Assembly (NCBI GenBank): GCA_001632425.1
Contig: KV425686.1
Span: 1 to 34,104, forward strand
DNA from: Neolentinus lepideus HHB14362 ss-1
Lineage: Eukaryota > Basidiomycota > Agaricomycetes > Gloeophyllales > Gloeophyllaceae
Direction: 5' to 3'
Length of the DNA: 34,104 nucleotides
Shown: positions 1 through 11,206 of the stretch, one piece after another
How positions within the stretch are numbered: position 1 is the stretch's first letter
Layout: the number at the start of each line of letters is the position of its first letter
Notes under the pieces: generated by a model
The model's database searches: none
What the model was told of the DNA's origin: nothing
The model's input: the letters and a program-made list of their open reading frames with translations, nothing else
Made by a program: the position numbers and the translations under genes

Positions 1-56
1 AACCCTAACCCTAACCCTAACCCTAACCCTAACCCTAACCCTAACCCTAACCCTAA
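1..56. repeat. Telomere repeat tract (AACCCT)n, left chromosome end
   Basis: The window begins with just over nine perfect AACCCT units, the C-rich strand of the TTAGGG telomere used by most filamentous fungi. Its orientation (C-rich strand 5' at base 1) marks a left chromosome end. It stops abruptly at unique sequence with no degenerate subtelomeric repeat. Confidence 0.98.
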
Positions 57-138
57 ATGATCCATATAAGGAAATGGCATGGGGCAGCGAAGGGTTCGCT
101 GTCATGTTTATAGTGTTAGGATAGCGCAGAGCAGATGT
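57..138. other. Short unique spacer between telomere and erdS fragment
   Basis: These 82 bases are unique in the window. No reading frame or repeat is seen. It is the only DNA between the telomere tract and the duplicated erdS fragment, so there is essentially no subtelomeric buffer on this end. Confidence 0.6.
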
Positions 139-668
139 CGGAGAATCAAAGTAATCTTTGGACCTAAGATATGGATAATGACTGAATGTAAGTAAGGGGC
201 AGGCAGGATGTACTGATCACGCGAGAATGGTGCACATGGGCACAGGAGATCCTATTTCTTTCTTTGCAATTTCCAATAGGTTATCTCACTTTGAACATCG
301 AATTAGAAGGGTGAAATGGAGTAGTGCGAGGGTTCTTACCTCCGGGCTTTAGATGAACTGTGAGATCAACACAACATGTGCAGCTCGCTTTCACTGAGCG
401 ACATGAACAAAAGAGACACAATATTCATGAACCGCATCGTAAGAATCCGTCCTGCTCTTCTCTCGTGCCATATTTTCTACCTCGTCATGCTCAGCCTTCC
501 GGTCCTCCTTCCTCTCTGTCAACGACGTACTCCTCGTCGACCTGCTGGCTCTTCCGTGACCATTCACGTGATCGCAGTGCTGCTGCTGCTGGGCCTTGGT
601 GTATGCATTGGCGGTCTTCTCGCTGTCGTGGAGTGCGTTGATGTCGTTTGCGATGGTCTTGGAGGTAG
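139..668 (-). pseudogene. Truncated, decayed copy of the 5' part of erdS
   Basis: This stretch aligns base for base, with indels and many substitutions (roughly 80% by eye), to 8149-8715, which is the 5' part of the complete erdS gene in the same orientation. Splice sites matching erdS introns 2 and 3 are recognisable (for example CTTAC/CTCCGGG near 338). The acceptor of the first intron is scrambled and the region of the erdS start codon is absent, so no product is expected. Similarity ends at about 668, inside exon 1, and on the telomere side at about 139, inside exon 4. Two deletions in the exon-1 part appear to be multiples of three. I read it as the remnant of a second erdS copy whose 3' portion was lost at the chromosome end. 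The + strand reading frames across it are antisense shadows. Confidence 0.88.
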
Positions 669-767
669 AAGTCTGTCAAGGCCGCGTGTATCAGCGGTGG
701 CAGTGTCTGTCGCGTGGCTCAAATGTGCGTGGCGCCTTTGTGCGAGTAGCCCGTTGTCTTGTAAAGA

Positions 768-3700
768 ATGTTGGATCTTACGGCGCTATTCCTCTCCTCT
801 CTCGACCCCTCCTCCGGAAAACTCGCAAAGCAATCCCTCCATTCTCTTAGTCAACAACTCGGCTTCTTCCCTCACCTCCTCACCCTCATCATCACTCCCA
901 CTCAAGATCGTCCTGCCCGTCTCGCCGCGTCCGTGTATCTCAAGAACGTAGTCAAGAACAGATGGGACGATGTAAGTACTGCAATCGTCATTATGTGCTG
1001 ATGGATACGATGTCCACCTTTGTAGGACACCAACCCCATCCCCCCTGCATATCAGGCCGCCATCCGAACCGGCATCGTGCCCGCAATAATCTCTCTCTCT
1101 AGCCCGACCGACAAGGCAATGAGGGCCCAGCTTCTAGAGACCGCGGCTGTCATCGCAGCATTTGATTTTCCAGAGAAATTGAGCGATCTCATGGATGTGC
1201 GCATTTCTCTTGCCCGTTCGCCCCCATCACACCAACCTCCGATGGCTAGACCTTCGTTACCTCCCTTTCAGGCTCAGACTACATGGTCAATCTCGCCATC
1301 CTCGAAACTGCCCACACCGTCTTCTTCCCCTGGCGCTCCAAAACTCGCACCGACGAACTCTATCTGTCCATCAACTATGTCTTTGCCCGCTTCCTCGAGC
1401 CTTTCCTTGCATTCTTCCGCTGCTCCGCCGCCCTCCTCATCTCTTCTCCCTCTCCCGCATCCCAAACCCTAGCCGCGAGCATGGTCGAGGCCACCAAGAT
1501 CTTTTACGATCTAACCAGCCTGGCCATGCCGCCCGCGATCAAAGATGCCCACGCTGAGTTTTTCAAGCCCGAAGAGGGGTGGTTTACGAGGTTCATGGTG
1601 TGGAACCCTGCTGAGCTGCGCGGCGATGTGAGCCTCCTTTTCCCTTCCCACATCGCTAAACCCGACTTTCTCTCCAGCAAGACGACCACACGCCATCACT
1701 CCCTGACCAGCTCAAAATGACCACCATGGAACTCGTCGAGCTCTACCTTCACAAATACCCTGAGATGCTTGTAGAGACCAAAACCGTCGAGGCGATTGTC
1801 CAGATCGTGTGGGACGTCCTCGGCAGCGGCGTACTGCAGGGCGCCAGGGATGATGCCGTGCGTGCTTTCTTCGTCCTCACGACCCTCCGCCGCTCACTGT
1901 GCACCTGGCCCAGTTCGTCTCCCAGTCCCTCCACTTCATCTCCACCGTCATCCGCTCGGACATGTACAAACACGTGTTCCGCTCGCGCGAGACAATATCC
2001 AACCTCATCCAAAGCGTAGTTATACCTAACATTCAGCTCCGAGGTTCGTCGTCCCTCTTCCCATTCCCCTTCGTCCGCTCACCCCCGCAGACAGAATACG
2101 AGCTCGAGCAGTTCGAAGATCACCCGCTCATGTTCGTGCGGCAGGACCTCGCGATCCCCGGCACGGGCGACACCGCGACGCGCCGCCAGGCCGCGGCGGA
2201 CGTCGTGCGCGCACTCGTTGCGAGCGGCGCGGAGGTGGAGACAACGGAGGTCGTCGGCGCGTGGATTGCGCGCGGGTTGGCGGAGTACGAGAAGGACAGG
2301 GATGGGGTAGGGTGGAAGGCCAAAGATAGCGCGGTGTATTTGATGGGCGCTGTCGCGGCCAAGGCAGCTACGACGCAGGTACGTGTGTCGTGACCTTCGG
2401 TCGTAGTGTGGGTTGTCTGACCTCGTGCGCGCGGCAGCACGGCGTGACGGCGACGAACGAGCTCGTTGATGTCGTCGAGTTCTTTTCGAATAACGTGTTC
2501 CAGGACCTGCAGGTGCCGCGGAGCAACATACACCCCGTGCTGCAGGTCGATGTGATGAAGTTTTTGTATGCATTCCATGCGCAGGTACGTATCGGACCGT
2601 CTTTGTCGGATATCGCTAGTGCTGAATATTGTGTGGGGCTGTAGCTCTCGAAGGAACAGCTCCTCACCGTCCTCCCCCTTCTACAGCAATATCTCAAGTC
2701 AGAGAACACGGTGTGCTATACCTACGCGGCGATCGCGATCGAGCGGATATTGTGCGTCCGTCGGGGGACGGAGCTGTTGTACGTTCGTCCTCGCTGCTTC
2801 TTTTGTGTGTGAGCACGGATCACTGTTTACAGGTTCGCATGTGCGGATATCCGCGACTTCGCGCCCAACCTCCTGGATCTGCTGCTGTCCAAGATCGAGT
2901 CCGGGGGAAGCACGCAAAAGGTCGCGGAGAACGAATATTTGATGCAATGTAAGTAGACTGTGTTCAGTTGCTTTCAATTTGCGTGACATTGGGATGTGTG
3001 TATATACAGGTGTTATGAGGGTGATCGTGGCCGCCCGCCAGACCTTAATGCCGGTATACCAGCAGGTGCTGTCGCGTCTCATGAACATCCTTGGCATCAT
3101 TTCACAGAGCCCGAGCAACCCGAGCTTTGATTGGTATATATTCGAGAGCACATCTGCGTTGATCAGGTGAGCGCCAGGCGTCAATGGATGATTGGGTGCG
3201 GCAGGCTGAGGAAACTATACGCAGATTCGTGGTTGCGGGGAACCCGAACACCCTGGCTGTGTTCGAGCAGACGCTGTTCGGGCCAATCACTGTGATCCTG
3301 CAGCAGGACGTCGAACGTACGTGCCTTTTGTGTTCATACCCCTCCCATGTATTTACCCCACCTACCCAGAATACATCCCGTATGTCTTCCAGCTCCTAGC
3401 GCAAATGCTCACTGTGCACACTGTTGGCGCGCCCACCGGTTATCGCGGGCTCCTGCAGTTCCTTGTGCAGCCTCCAGTATGGGGCGACAAATGCAACGTC
3501 CCCGGCCTCGTAAAACTGCTCAAAGCCTTTCTGGCAAAGGACACGGCGTATATGGTGGAGAGCGGGAGCTATATGAGCGTGATGGCAGTGGTGCATCGGC
3601 TGATCTCGAGTCGGAACAATTATACGTGGGGATTCAAGTTGCTGGAGGGGGTTATTGTGAATATTCCTGGGTACGTTGACACATTCCTTGGCACTGGCTT

Positions 3701-4532
3701 CTCACACTGAGCGGTGCAGAATAGATCGACCATGAAACAGTGCTTCCGCCCGCTGATCATGGAGCTGCTCAATCGTATGCAGACGAACAAGACGGATAAA
3801 TACATTTATCACTTTACGCGATTTTTCATCTATGGGTTCGCCATGCAAATTGATAACATGAACCCGGATTTGATCATCGGGACAGTAGAAGAGGTGCAGC
3901 AAGGGTGAGTGCTCCTCATTTGTTTGGTCACTTTTCCATGGGTCCCCTCGAAGTTTGGATGCAAAGGTTCTTTGGACACGACGCTGAGTGAAGTGCTGGG
4001 CAGATTGTGGACAAACGTTCTGAAAAACATCATCCTGCCTCAGGTGCCCAAGATGCCGCCGCGGGATAGGAAGCTGATCGCTGTTGCGCTGACGCGGATG
4101 CTCACACACAGCGAGAAAGCGGTGCAGCCAGGGATTGTCGATGCATGGTGCGCCATGTCACGTCTCGTGCAACGAGATCTGACTGACCGTCTGTGCAGGC
4201 CGCTCGCGTTCACCGCCCTCGCCAAGCTCTTCTCCGAACCACAACACCTCAAGTCCTCCCCGCAGTCCCCCTCGGACGCCGATGTCGAGATCGGTCTCAC
4301 CCAAATAGACTATGAAGAACAGACTGCGGGGTATCAGTCCGCCTATTCTCGGCTCGTTGCGTTAGAAGGCCCAACAGTCGATCCGGTGGCATACGTGGTG
4401 AACGTACAGGAGTACTTTGTGAAGGAGATTGCCGCGTGGAAGGAGCCAAGAAAGGGCACACTTATCGGTGTGGCGGATCAGAGTGTAACGGGTGCAGTGG
4501 TGGCGACTTTGAGGGAGGCGGGGGCGATATGA
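768..4532 (+). CDS. CSE1: Exportin-2 / CSE1, importin-alpha re-exporter
   Basis: This encodes a karyopherin-beta that returns importin-alpha from nucleus to cytoplasm with RanGTP. Fifteen exons join in frame: 768-971, 1026-1196, 1250-1627, 1678-1857, 1914-2043, 2095-2378, 2438-2584, 2645-2778, 2833-2948, 3010-3166, 3225-3316, 3370-3670, 3725-3904, 4004-4147, 4199-4532. The product is 983 aa, close to yeast and human CSE1 (about 960-970). The importin N-terminal region (residues 1-70) has LAASVYLKNVVKNRW. Other CSE1-family landmarks include DFPEKL, LREYELEQFEDHP, WKAKDSAVYLMGAVAAKA, HGVTATNEL, CYTYAAIAIERIL and a C-terminal PRDRKLIAVALTRML. The start at 768 gives the expected MLDLTALFLSSLDP beginning. 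Introns are 50-61 nt except 3905-4003 (99 nt). Only 99 bp separate its ATG from the erdS fragment, so its promoter is very short or lies within that fragment. It converges with erdS. Confidence 0.96.
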
Positions 4533-5167
4533 TTGTAACGGTCGAGAATGGTCGGGAGCAAGGGGGGAGGGGAGAATTGGAGAGCAAAAAGAGAGATGAA
4601 GGCATTGATGTATGAAGGTAGTGTTACATATAATTTGTACTATACCCCACAGAATATGGCTTGAGCACAGGAACGTCCATGCGCAAAGTATGGAGGGGAT
4701 ACATGTAAGGCTGTAATCCAATCCGATACTACTGTTAGTGATATACAACGTGAAAGGAGCGCCGAATACATCGTCCAATACCATGTCATGATAGTTTTCG
4801 TGTAAACCCAGCTGCACCGTTATTCACATTCAAGAGCGACGTGTTTTTCGAGATGAATTCAAAGCTCCTACATACGTCCCTACTAGCCGTACCTCAACGT
4901 CAACGCGTGTATCTCGTTGCAACCCGACACGACCGCTTGTCACCAAGACACTCGACAAGTCAACCTTTTATTCCAATCACTACAGTATCGTGTATACGGT
5001 ATTACATGTGCTCTACACTATATGTGGGTAACCAAGATATTGAACATTCGTGTCAAGCAATACAGAGCAAGGTATCGGTATATCTTCTCCAACCGTGAAT
5101 CTCATTACAAAAATATAAAGAATGGGCAATACAGTCACAGTCCACTCACAGCCCGTCAACATTCAGT
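4533..5167. other. Convergent intergenic region (3' UTRs of CSE1 and erdS)
   Basis: This 635-bp gap lies between two facing stop codons. The small reading frames across it lack family resemblance. It probably carries both 3' untranslated regions. No repeat or RNA gene was seen. Confidence 0.6.
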
Positions 5168-8100
5168 TTACTTTGGCTTCTTGACGACGTTCATGATAGC
5201 CTCAATACCCTTGACACCAAGACCGCCCTTTGGATACGAGATGTACAACTACACCGCCAGTCAGTTCATACAATCAGACAAACAACAAAACACCATCCAC
5301 TCACCGGCTCCTGATGCGTCCCAAACTTGGCTCGAAAGTCGCCCTTGTTCGTGAGATTGAACGACGACGACAGGCCATTGTACGTCTTCTCGAGCGCCCG
5401 GACCCTAAAGCCGCCAATATTGTCCGCGCGCTCCAACTTGTCTCTAGCGCCCGCACCAAAAGTAGCGCTCCGGATGCCCGCGTTGCCCATCCTTCTAATA
5501 ACATGCCAAAGGATGTACTGCAGCGACAAGTAATCAATACACCAATGTCCACAACTTGACCTATACCGTATAACACACCTCTATGGCACCGTTCGGCGCA
5601 CCCGGAAACTCCAGCGCCCACTTGATCTGGAAGCCATGCGTAGCCGCTAGCTGCGCCAACACGACCATAGCGCACACCTGCACAATCACGGTCAACGTCG
5701 CATCTAGACGAACGCAGCCAACACGCCCGGACAACCGATATGATACTTACCGTCTGGTCCTTATCGTACGCAACAAAATACCTTCGGTGCTCCATATCAT
5801 CAAACGGACGCACACCCGTAAGATGCACCTGCTCCCCCTTCCTACCGCCCTTCCAATCCTCGAGGCGCTTCTCCACCGCCGCCCTCAACTCCTCATCAAA
5901 ATGCTCAACCTCCGTAATCTTCACACCGTCCCTCTCCGCCCGGTGGATCTTCCTCCTAAAGTTCTTATCATCGTGAGGGTGCACCTGAGTCGGATTGAGG
6001 CGCTCCTCTGCCACGGCGATGATCGCGCTCCACCCCAAGTCCTGCGCGAGGTACTGTTCCGTCTCGCGGTCGATACAACACCACACCGGCTTGAGTCTGT
6101 TCGCCTCGAGGAAATGCAAGTACGCGCGAACAAGCTGCGGGATCTGGTCGCGCTCGCAGAGAGGATTGCCAAATGCAATCGCGAACCCTTCCGATACAAT
6201 GTAGCCGACAGCGCCTCCAGTAACGTCGTGCCGCCAGACAGTCCAGGCCGGGTCGACCCATGACGTGTTCGTCGCGTCGCCATACTTTGCGATGAGCTAG
6301 ACATGCCGTTAGCGTCAATAACGAATCCGAGCAGGCACACTTACGTTCTCAAGCGGCGGCAACTCTGAATGCTGCTTGCCGTCATGGTACGTCGCCGACT
6401 TGGGCCCATACAACACCGCCCGCTGCGCCGTCTCCAGCGCCGCCTCCTCCATCTCCTTCTCCGTCGCCGGGAAACTCCTCGGGTCGCGGGGGAAGAGACT
6501 TGCCCAACGAATATTGCCGAGCTTCAACAGCAGCATCACGACACGCTCGAGACCGATACCTCCTCCGCCGTGCTGCAGGCCCGCTACATCAGTGACCGTA
6601 ACTGATCAAAGATAGAAGAAGCTACTCACCGGCGGACATCCCCATCTGAACCCGTCCACGTAATCTCTCATACTATCAGGATTAATCCTCACCTCCCGCA
6701 TGCGATCAATCAACATATCCGCGAGGTGTATACGCTGACCACCAGATAATATCTCCTCGCCGCGAATGAAAAAGTCGTATGAATTCGAGAATTTCTGCGA
6801 CCGCGTCAGTCGAAACCACCACACAATGCACAAACCAACCAAGCGCACCCGGTTCTCCGAATCCAACATGGTATAAAACGGCCTCACGCCCGCTGGGAAC
6901 TTGTCTAGACAGCCCCTCAGCAACCCCCTCCCATCATCCACCAAATTGTGACCACTCACCTAAAATATAATAGTCCGTATTATACTTCTGCTTTACGATC
7001 TCGCCTAGCCTCCTCTCCGCGGCCGTGCTCAAATCGTCCTCGTCCGTCAACTCGGTCCCGTCCTCCTCCTTCCACCCGCTCTCCTTCAACAACTGAATGC
7101 CGTCCGCGAACCTGAGCTTGAGCGTCTCGTCGGGTATCACAAGGTCGTCGTGCGGGAACTGCTGCTTGACGGTGTCGATCTGCACCACGGAAACACCGTA
7201 AGGAAAGAAGAAAGCAGAGAGGAAGCATTACACACCTCTTCCCGATAATCTCTGTATATACTCTTAAAAATGTGAAGGAACATCTCGTCGATGAGGTTCA
7301 TGACCTCGTGATAGTCAGCCTCGAACGTCATCTCAAGATCAAGACCCGTAAACTCAGTAAGGTGCCGATGGGTATTCGAGTTTTCCGCGCGAAAGACTAT
7401 CGAATACACAAATCAGCGCCTCTTCTCCAACACAAGACAGCTGACTCACCAGGCCCCACCTCAAACACCCTCTCCATATCCGCCGCAATACACATCTGCT
7501 TCATCAACTGCGGGCTCTGAGCCAAGAACGCATTCCTCCTGAAATAATCCACCCTAAACACACTGGCCCCGCTCTCCGTCGCGCCCTCTTGAAACTTGCT
7601 CGAATGAATCTCGGTAAAACCCTTCGAAATCAAAAACTCGCGAAAGAGGTTGACAATTGCTGAGTGGATACGGAATATTGACTGCGAGACGGGGGTGCGC
7701 AGGTCAAGGACGCGGTGGTTGAGACGCGTGCGCTCGCCGACACGAGTCAAGTGGGCGTCCTCCTGGACAAACACGTCAAGTTAGCGAGCCGAAACGCCAG
7801 CGAGAAAGTGTCCCGCTCACGTTCTTGTAGGCATCCAACGGCCGCGACGCGTCGTCCACTTGGAAGGGTAGCGTCGTCGAGGGCTCGGCGATCAAGTACA
7901 GCTATTGGACCGTTTCAGCACCGACACCGGGAAGCGACAAAAGCGACCTACCTTTTCAATCTTCACCTCTACCTCGTGGATCGTGGTACTCTTGATCCTG
8001 TCTTGCCCGCCTTCTTGCGGCGCGTGGACCTTGCCCTCGACGAGCACGATCGACTCGCGGTGGAGGTCCTCGGCCCAACGGACCATATTATCGGACACGA

Positions 8101-8765
8101 GACCTTCTTCGACGGTAAGAACGCCCTGGACAGTGTGGAGCTGGTGGCGGAGAATCAGGAAAGTAATTTTCGGGCCTAAGGTTTGGATAATGAGTGAATG
8201 TAAGGAAGAGGAACACGGGACGTACTGATGGCGCGAGAGTGGTGCACGCGGGCGCGGAAGCGAACGGGAGAGCCTATTTCTTTCTTTGCAATGTCCAATA
8301 GGTTATCTCGCTCTGAACGTCAAGTTAGAGCGAGAAATGGAGTAGGGCGAGGGTTCTTACCTCCGGGCTTTAGGTGGACTGTGAGATGGCCATAGTTCTT
8401 CTTGAGAGGGTCCTAACGGGCAATGAGCGACGTGCAACAAAAAACAAAAAAATTCGACGAACCGCTTCGTACAGCTCCGTCCTCCTCTTCTGTCGTGCTA
8501 TCTTCTCTACCTCGTCATGCTCAGCCTTTTCCTCCTTCCGGAGCTCCTTCCTCTCTGTAAACGACGCGCTCCTCGTCGACCTACTGGCTCTTCCGTGTGG
8601 ATGCGCGTGACCATTCGCGTGGTCGCTGTGCTGCTGCTGCTGGGCCTTGATGTCGCCATTGGCGGTCTTCTCGCTGTCGTGGTGCGCGCTGATGTCGTTT
8701 GCGATGGACTTGGAGGTACGATGGATAGAGCTAACCTTTGAGAGCAAGCGTTTCACCGTCGACAT
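5168..8765 (-). CDS. erdS: ErdS-type aspartyl-tRNA synthetase-DUF2156 fusion (ergosteryl-3-beta-O-L-aspartate synthase)
   Basis: The fusion charges tRNA-Asp and transfers Asp to the 3-OH of ergosterol (known for fungal AspRS-DUF2156 proteins; inferred here). Exons, 5' to 3': 8765-8463, 8412-8361, 8279-8226, 8175-7952, 7901-7821, 7762-7450, 7396-7236, 7179-6960, 6904-6849, 6794-6630, 6572-6345, 6296-5751, 5677-5579, 5517-5305, 5248-5168. All phases agree, giving 931 aa. Residues 1-100 are a charged Lys/Glu/His-rich extension. An OB-fold follows to about 240, then a class II core: motif 1 region [10 protein letters not shown] (287-296), QSPQLMKQM, motif 2 [11 protein letters not shown] (344-354), SGGQRIH, and motif 3 [10 protein letters not shown] (545-554). 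Residues from about 620 are the DUF2156 (LPG synthase C-terminal-like) domain, with [23 protein letters not shown] and a basic tail [10 protein letters not shown]. The motif 1 position usually held by proline reads serine. The hydrolase partner ErdH is not in this window. Confidence 0.94.
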
Positions 8766-8935
8766 GACGGACGATGGGGAGTGATAGAGACGAACGCGAC
8801 GAACCTTTGAGCTTATGAATGGTCAGTGGACGGTGGAGAGCGCGTTGCAAGCACCGGCCAGGTAGGGTGACGTCAGCGATCGAGACGACGTCAGACCTGG
8901 ACCGATGATTATGTCATTTTTCATTATGTCATCCA
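8766..8935 (-). promoter_or_regulatory. erdS upstream region with two ATF/CREB-like sites
   Basis: About 105 bp upstream of the erdS ATG is a perfect palindrome TGACGTCA (8868-8875), and a second GACGTCA lies at 8886-8892. These match the bZIP ATF/CREB consensus. Next to them, ATTATGTCAT occurs twice within 25 bp (8908-8932). Whether any is used is unknown. This block is absent from the telomeric erdS fragment, which ends within exon 1. Confidence 0.35.
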
Positions 8936-10371
8936 GAAATGGCAGTCATTTCTACGCCACATCTCTCCAAAGAAATCTTATTTTTACCTGGAGGGTTACC
9001 TCGCACTAAATGCGCCATTAATTCTCGCCCGTCTGACTCTCGGCGTCGAGTATTCCATTCGTGAATGAAATATATTTGAAATATTTTGTTCTCCATTTCG
9101 TCAGCAGCTGCATCAAATCTCCCCGGACTTCGCCGTCTTCGGTATATGTCCTCCCGGCTGCCTCCGTGGTACATGATCCGATACTGGTAATTCCTAGATG
9201 ATTAACCTCCGCCGGGAATGTTCAGGAAAAGTCTCCGTGCTGCCACTGCTTTCGTACCGAGTCTCGGACAAGCCACAATCCACAGAGTTACCATAGTCAC
9301 GCATGTCACTTTAACTTGATTGATCTGACGTCACCACGCTCAGGATCGACATCCAAGTACCTTTAACAACGCTACGCATGGTTAGGGTTTTTGGCATAAC
9401 ACTTCCTCACAGCTGACAAAGCAGCAACGTACTATAAACCACCTTTGATTGCAGCCACCTCCAATCAGTTTAAATTTTACGGCCGTACTCATTCCACCCG
9501 GGCTCAAAGTCAGATCTTCAGTACAATGTGTCCTTCTCTGTTTCGTGGAAACCTACGGACAGTTTTCGGGTTGCGAAGCTTTCGCAAATAAGGTCGGACG
9601 GACATCACAGCTAATAACAGAATTTTAGATGTCCTGCCGACACGAAGTAATATCTACACCACGCTCCCCCGTTTACTACCTTGTATATAGTGGCTCGGAT
9701 TTATGATGACTTGGCCAACATTTGCTCTCCGGTAATGTACGGGTTTGCCATCTATAGCGTCTATATAATGGCAAGCAGGAAATAAGATTTTATCACTAAT
9801 ATCATAAGAGCAACTTTGAGGCTTACTTTGTAGCCAGAACACCGCACACAACGACATGGGATCGGTCCGACCGATCCCCTTCTGGTATATACCCCGCGGA
9901 GCGGCATCGCGTTTGAGAAAACCTCAACTTCTCTCCGACAATTTGTCGCTGGCTGTGTTATACTTGTGTAGCGTTTGCCGTCGTCGTAACCAGTGTTGCG
10001 CAAGAGTCCGTCCTACATTCCTCATAATCATAAAACACTGTACTATCTGTCGACTCGCCGTTACATTGTCAATTATCCTGTCCTTCTCTTGCATCTCGGC
10101 GAGTAGAACAATGATTGCCTTTATCCGACAACTTCAGCCCGTAGGTCTGGAGAATTGCTGCATCGCCACTGTCAATAACATATATATGTTACATACGCCG
10201 TGAAAGTGTGTCGTCGCTTAGCAGTCTGCTTTCACAGGTGACCTCAAGTTCTCACACCGTCGGACTCAATGGCCTATATGACCACCCTGTCTTGACCTAA
10301 AACACCCACGAATCCGTTCCAGTCGCCCGTACCCCGCTCGTACACACTACCACATTCATGTCATCCGCACG
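8936..10371. other. Gene-free intergenic region, about 1.4 kb
   Basis: Reading frames here are short, overlap on both strands and show no recognisable domain or splice pattern. Another TGACGTCA occurs near 9328. No RNA gene or repeat was identified. Confidence 0.5.
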
Positions 10372-10379
10372 CTATATAA
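10372..10379 (+). promoter_or_regulatory. TATA box of the first ICMT-like gene
   Basis: CTATATAA lies 43-50 bp upstream of the first ATG of the downstream gene, a plausible core promoter with a very short 5' leader. Confidence 0.5.
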
Positions 10380-10421
10380 CCATCAAGACCTCGCCTCCGC
10401 ACTGATACCAACCTCCCCAAC

Positions 10422-11206
10422 ATGCTGGGCACAATGTCACTCCTCCGCGCCCCGTTAACCCTCCTCTCCTCCTTCAACATCGGCGTCTGCCTCACACCTC
10501 CCAACCCACCCATCTCAGACGAAGAACGCAAGGGCTACGCACCTGCCACCTCCGAAGTCAAACTCGGCCGCGCAATCCTCCTCTGGCCCTACGCCCAAAA
10601 GGTACGTCTCCCTCTCCACCACCACCCATCCTAGCCAACCCACCCACCTCCTAGGCTGCATTCTACCTTGGCGGCCTCTGCGACACTGCCACCCTCCTCG
10701 CCGCCCACTTCCCCGCCCACCCCCTCTCCCAACGCACCCTCTCCCTCCTCTCCCCCCACACCGCCACCCCATCCCTATCCCCCACCCCCGCCTTCCTCCT
10801 CGGCACCCTCCTCACCGCCCTCGGCACCTACATCCGCTACACCTGCTACCGCGCCCTCGGCACCCTCTTCACCTACGAGCTCTCCATCCGCAAGGACCAC
10901 GCGCTCATCACCACCGGGCCCTACGCGTACGTACGCCACCCCTCCTACACCGCCGCGCTCGTCGCGTACGCCGGCGCGCACGTAAGCCTGCTCGGGCCGG
11001 GGTCGTGGCTGCGCGAGTGCGGGTGGCTCGAGACGCGCGCGGGGAGGGCTGGGCTGTGGGCGCTCGGGGCGAATGCGCTGTTTTTGGTGGCGTTTATAGC
11101 GAAGAGGGTGGCTACAGAGGATCGGACGCTGAGGGCGCAGTTTGGGGAGGAATGGGATCGGTGGGCAGCGAGGGTGCCGTATAGGATCATTCCTTACGTC
11201 TTCTGA
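10422..11206 (+). CDS. Isoprenylcysteine O-methyltransferase (ICMT/Ste14)-like membrane protein, copy 1
   Basis: Two exons, 10422-10601 and 10655-11206, join in phase around a 53-nt intron and give 243 aa. The family (PF04140) methylates the carboxyl group of prenylated cysteines, using S-adenosylmethionine in the ER membrane. Visible hallmarks are the C-terminal GPYAYVRHPSY (the RHPSY signature) and the end region RAQFGEEWDRWAARVPYR, both typical of the SAM-binding half of the family. The protein is hydrophobic with several likely membrane segments. An in-frame ATG at 10434 is an alternative start and aligns better with the neighbouring paralogue, which also begins MSL. Exon 2 is very C-rich in its first half. 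The substrate is not known. It may be a true Ste14 (a-factor-like pheromone and Ras maturation) or a diverged paralogue. Confidence 0.88.

Noticed and set aside
360..951. Open frames of 93 and 191 residues on the + strand near the telomere
   Set aside because: They run antisense through the erdS fragment and then across the true first exon of CSE1 in another frame. Equivalent antisense frames exist over the intact erdS gene.
8370..8462. Continuation of the erdS first exon to an in-frame stop at 8370
   Set aside because: The stretch contains a normal 50-nt intron (8413-8462). Splicing it joins EA to [14 protein letters not shown] in frame with the OB-fold exons.
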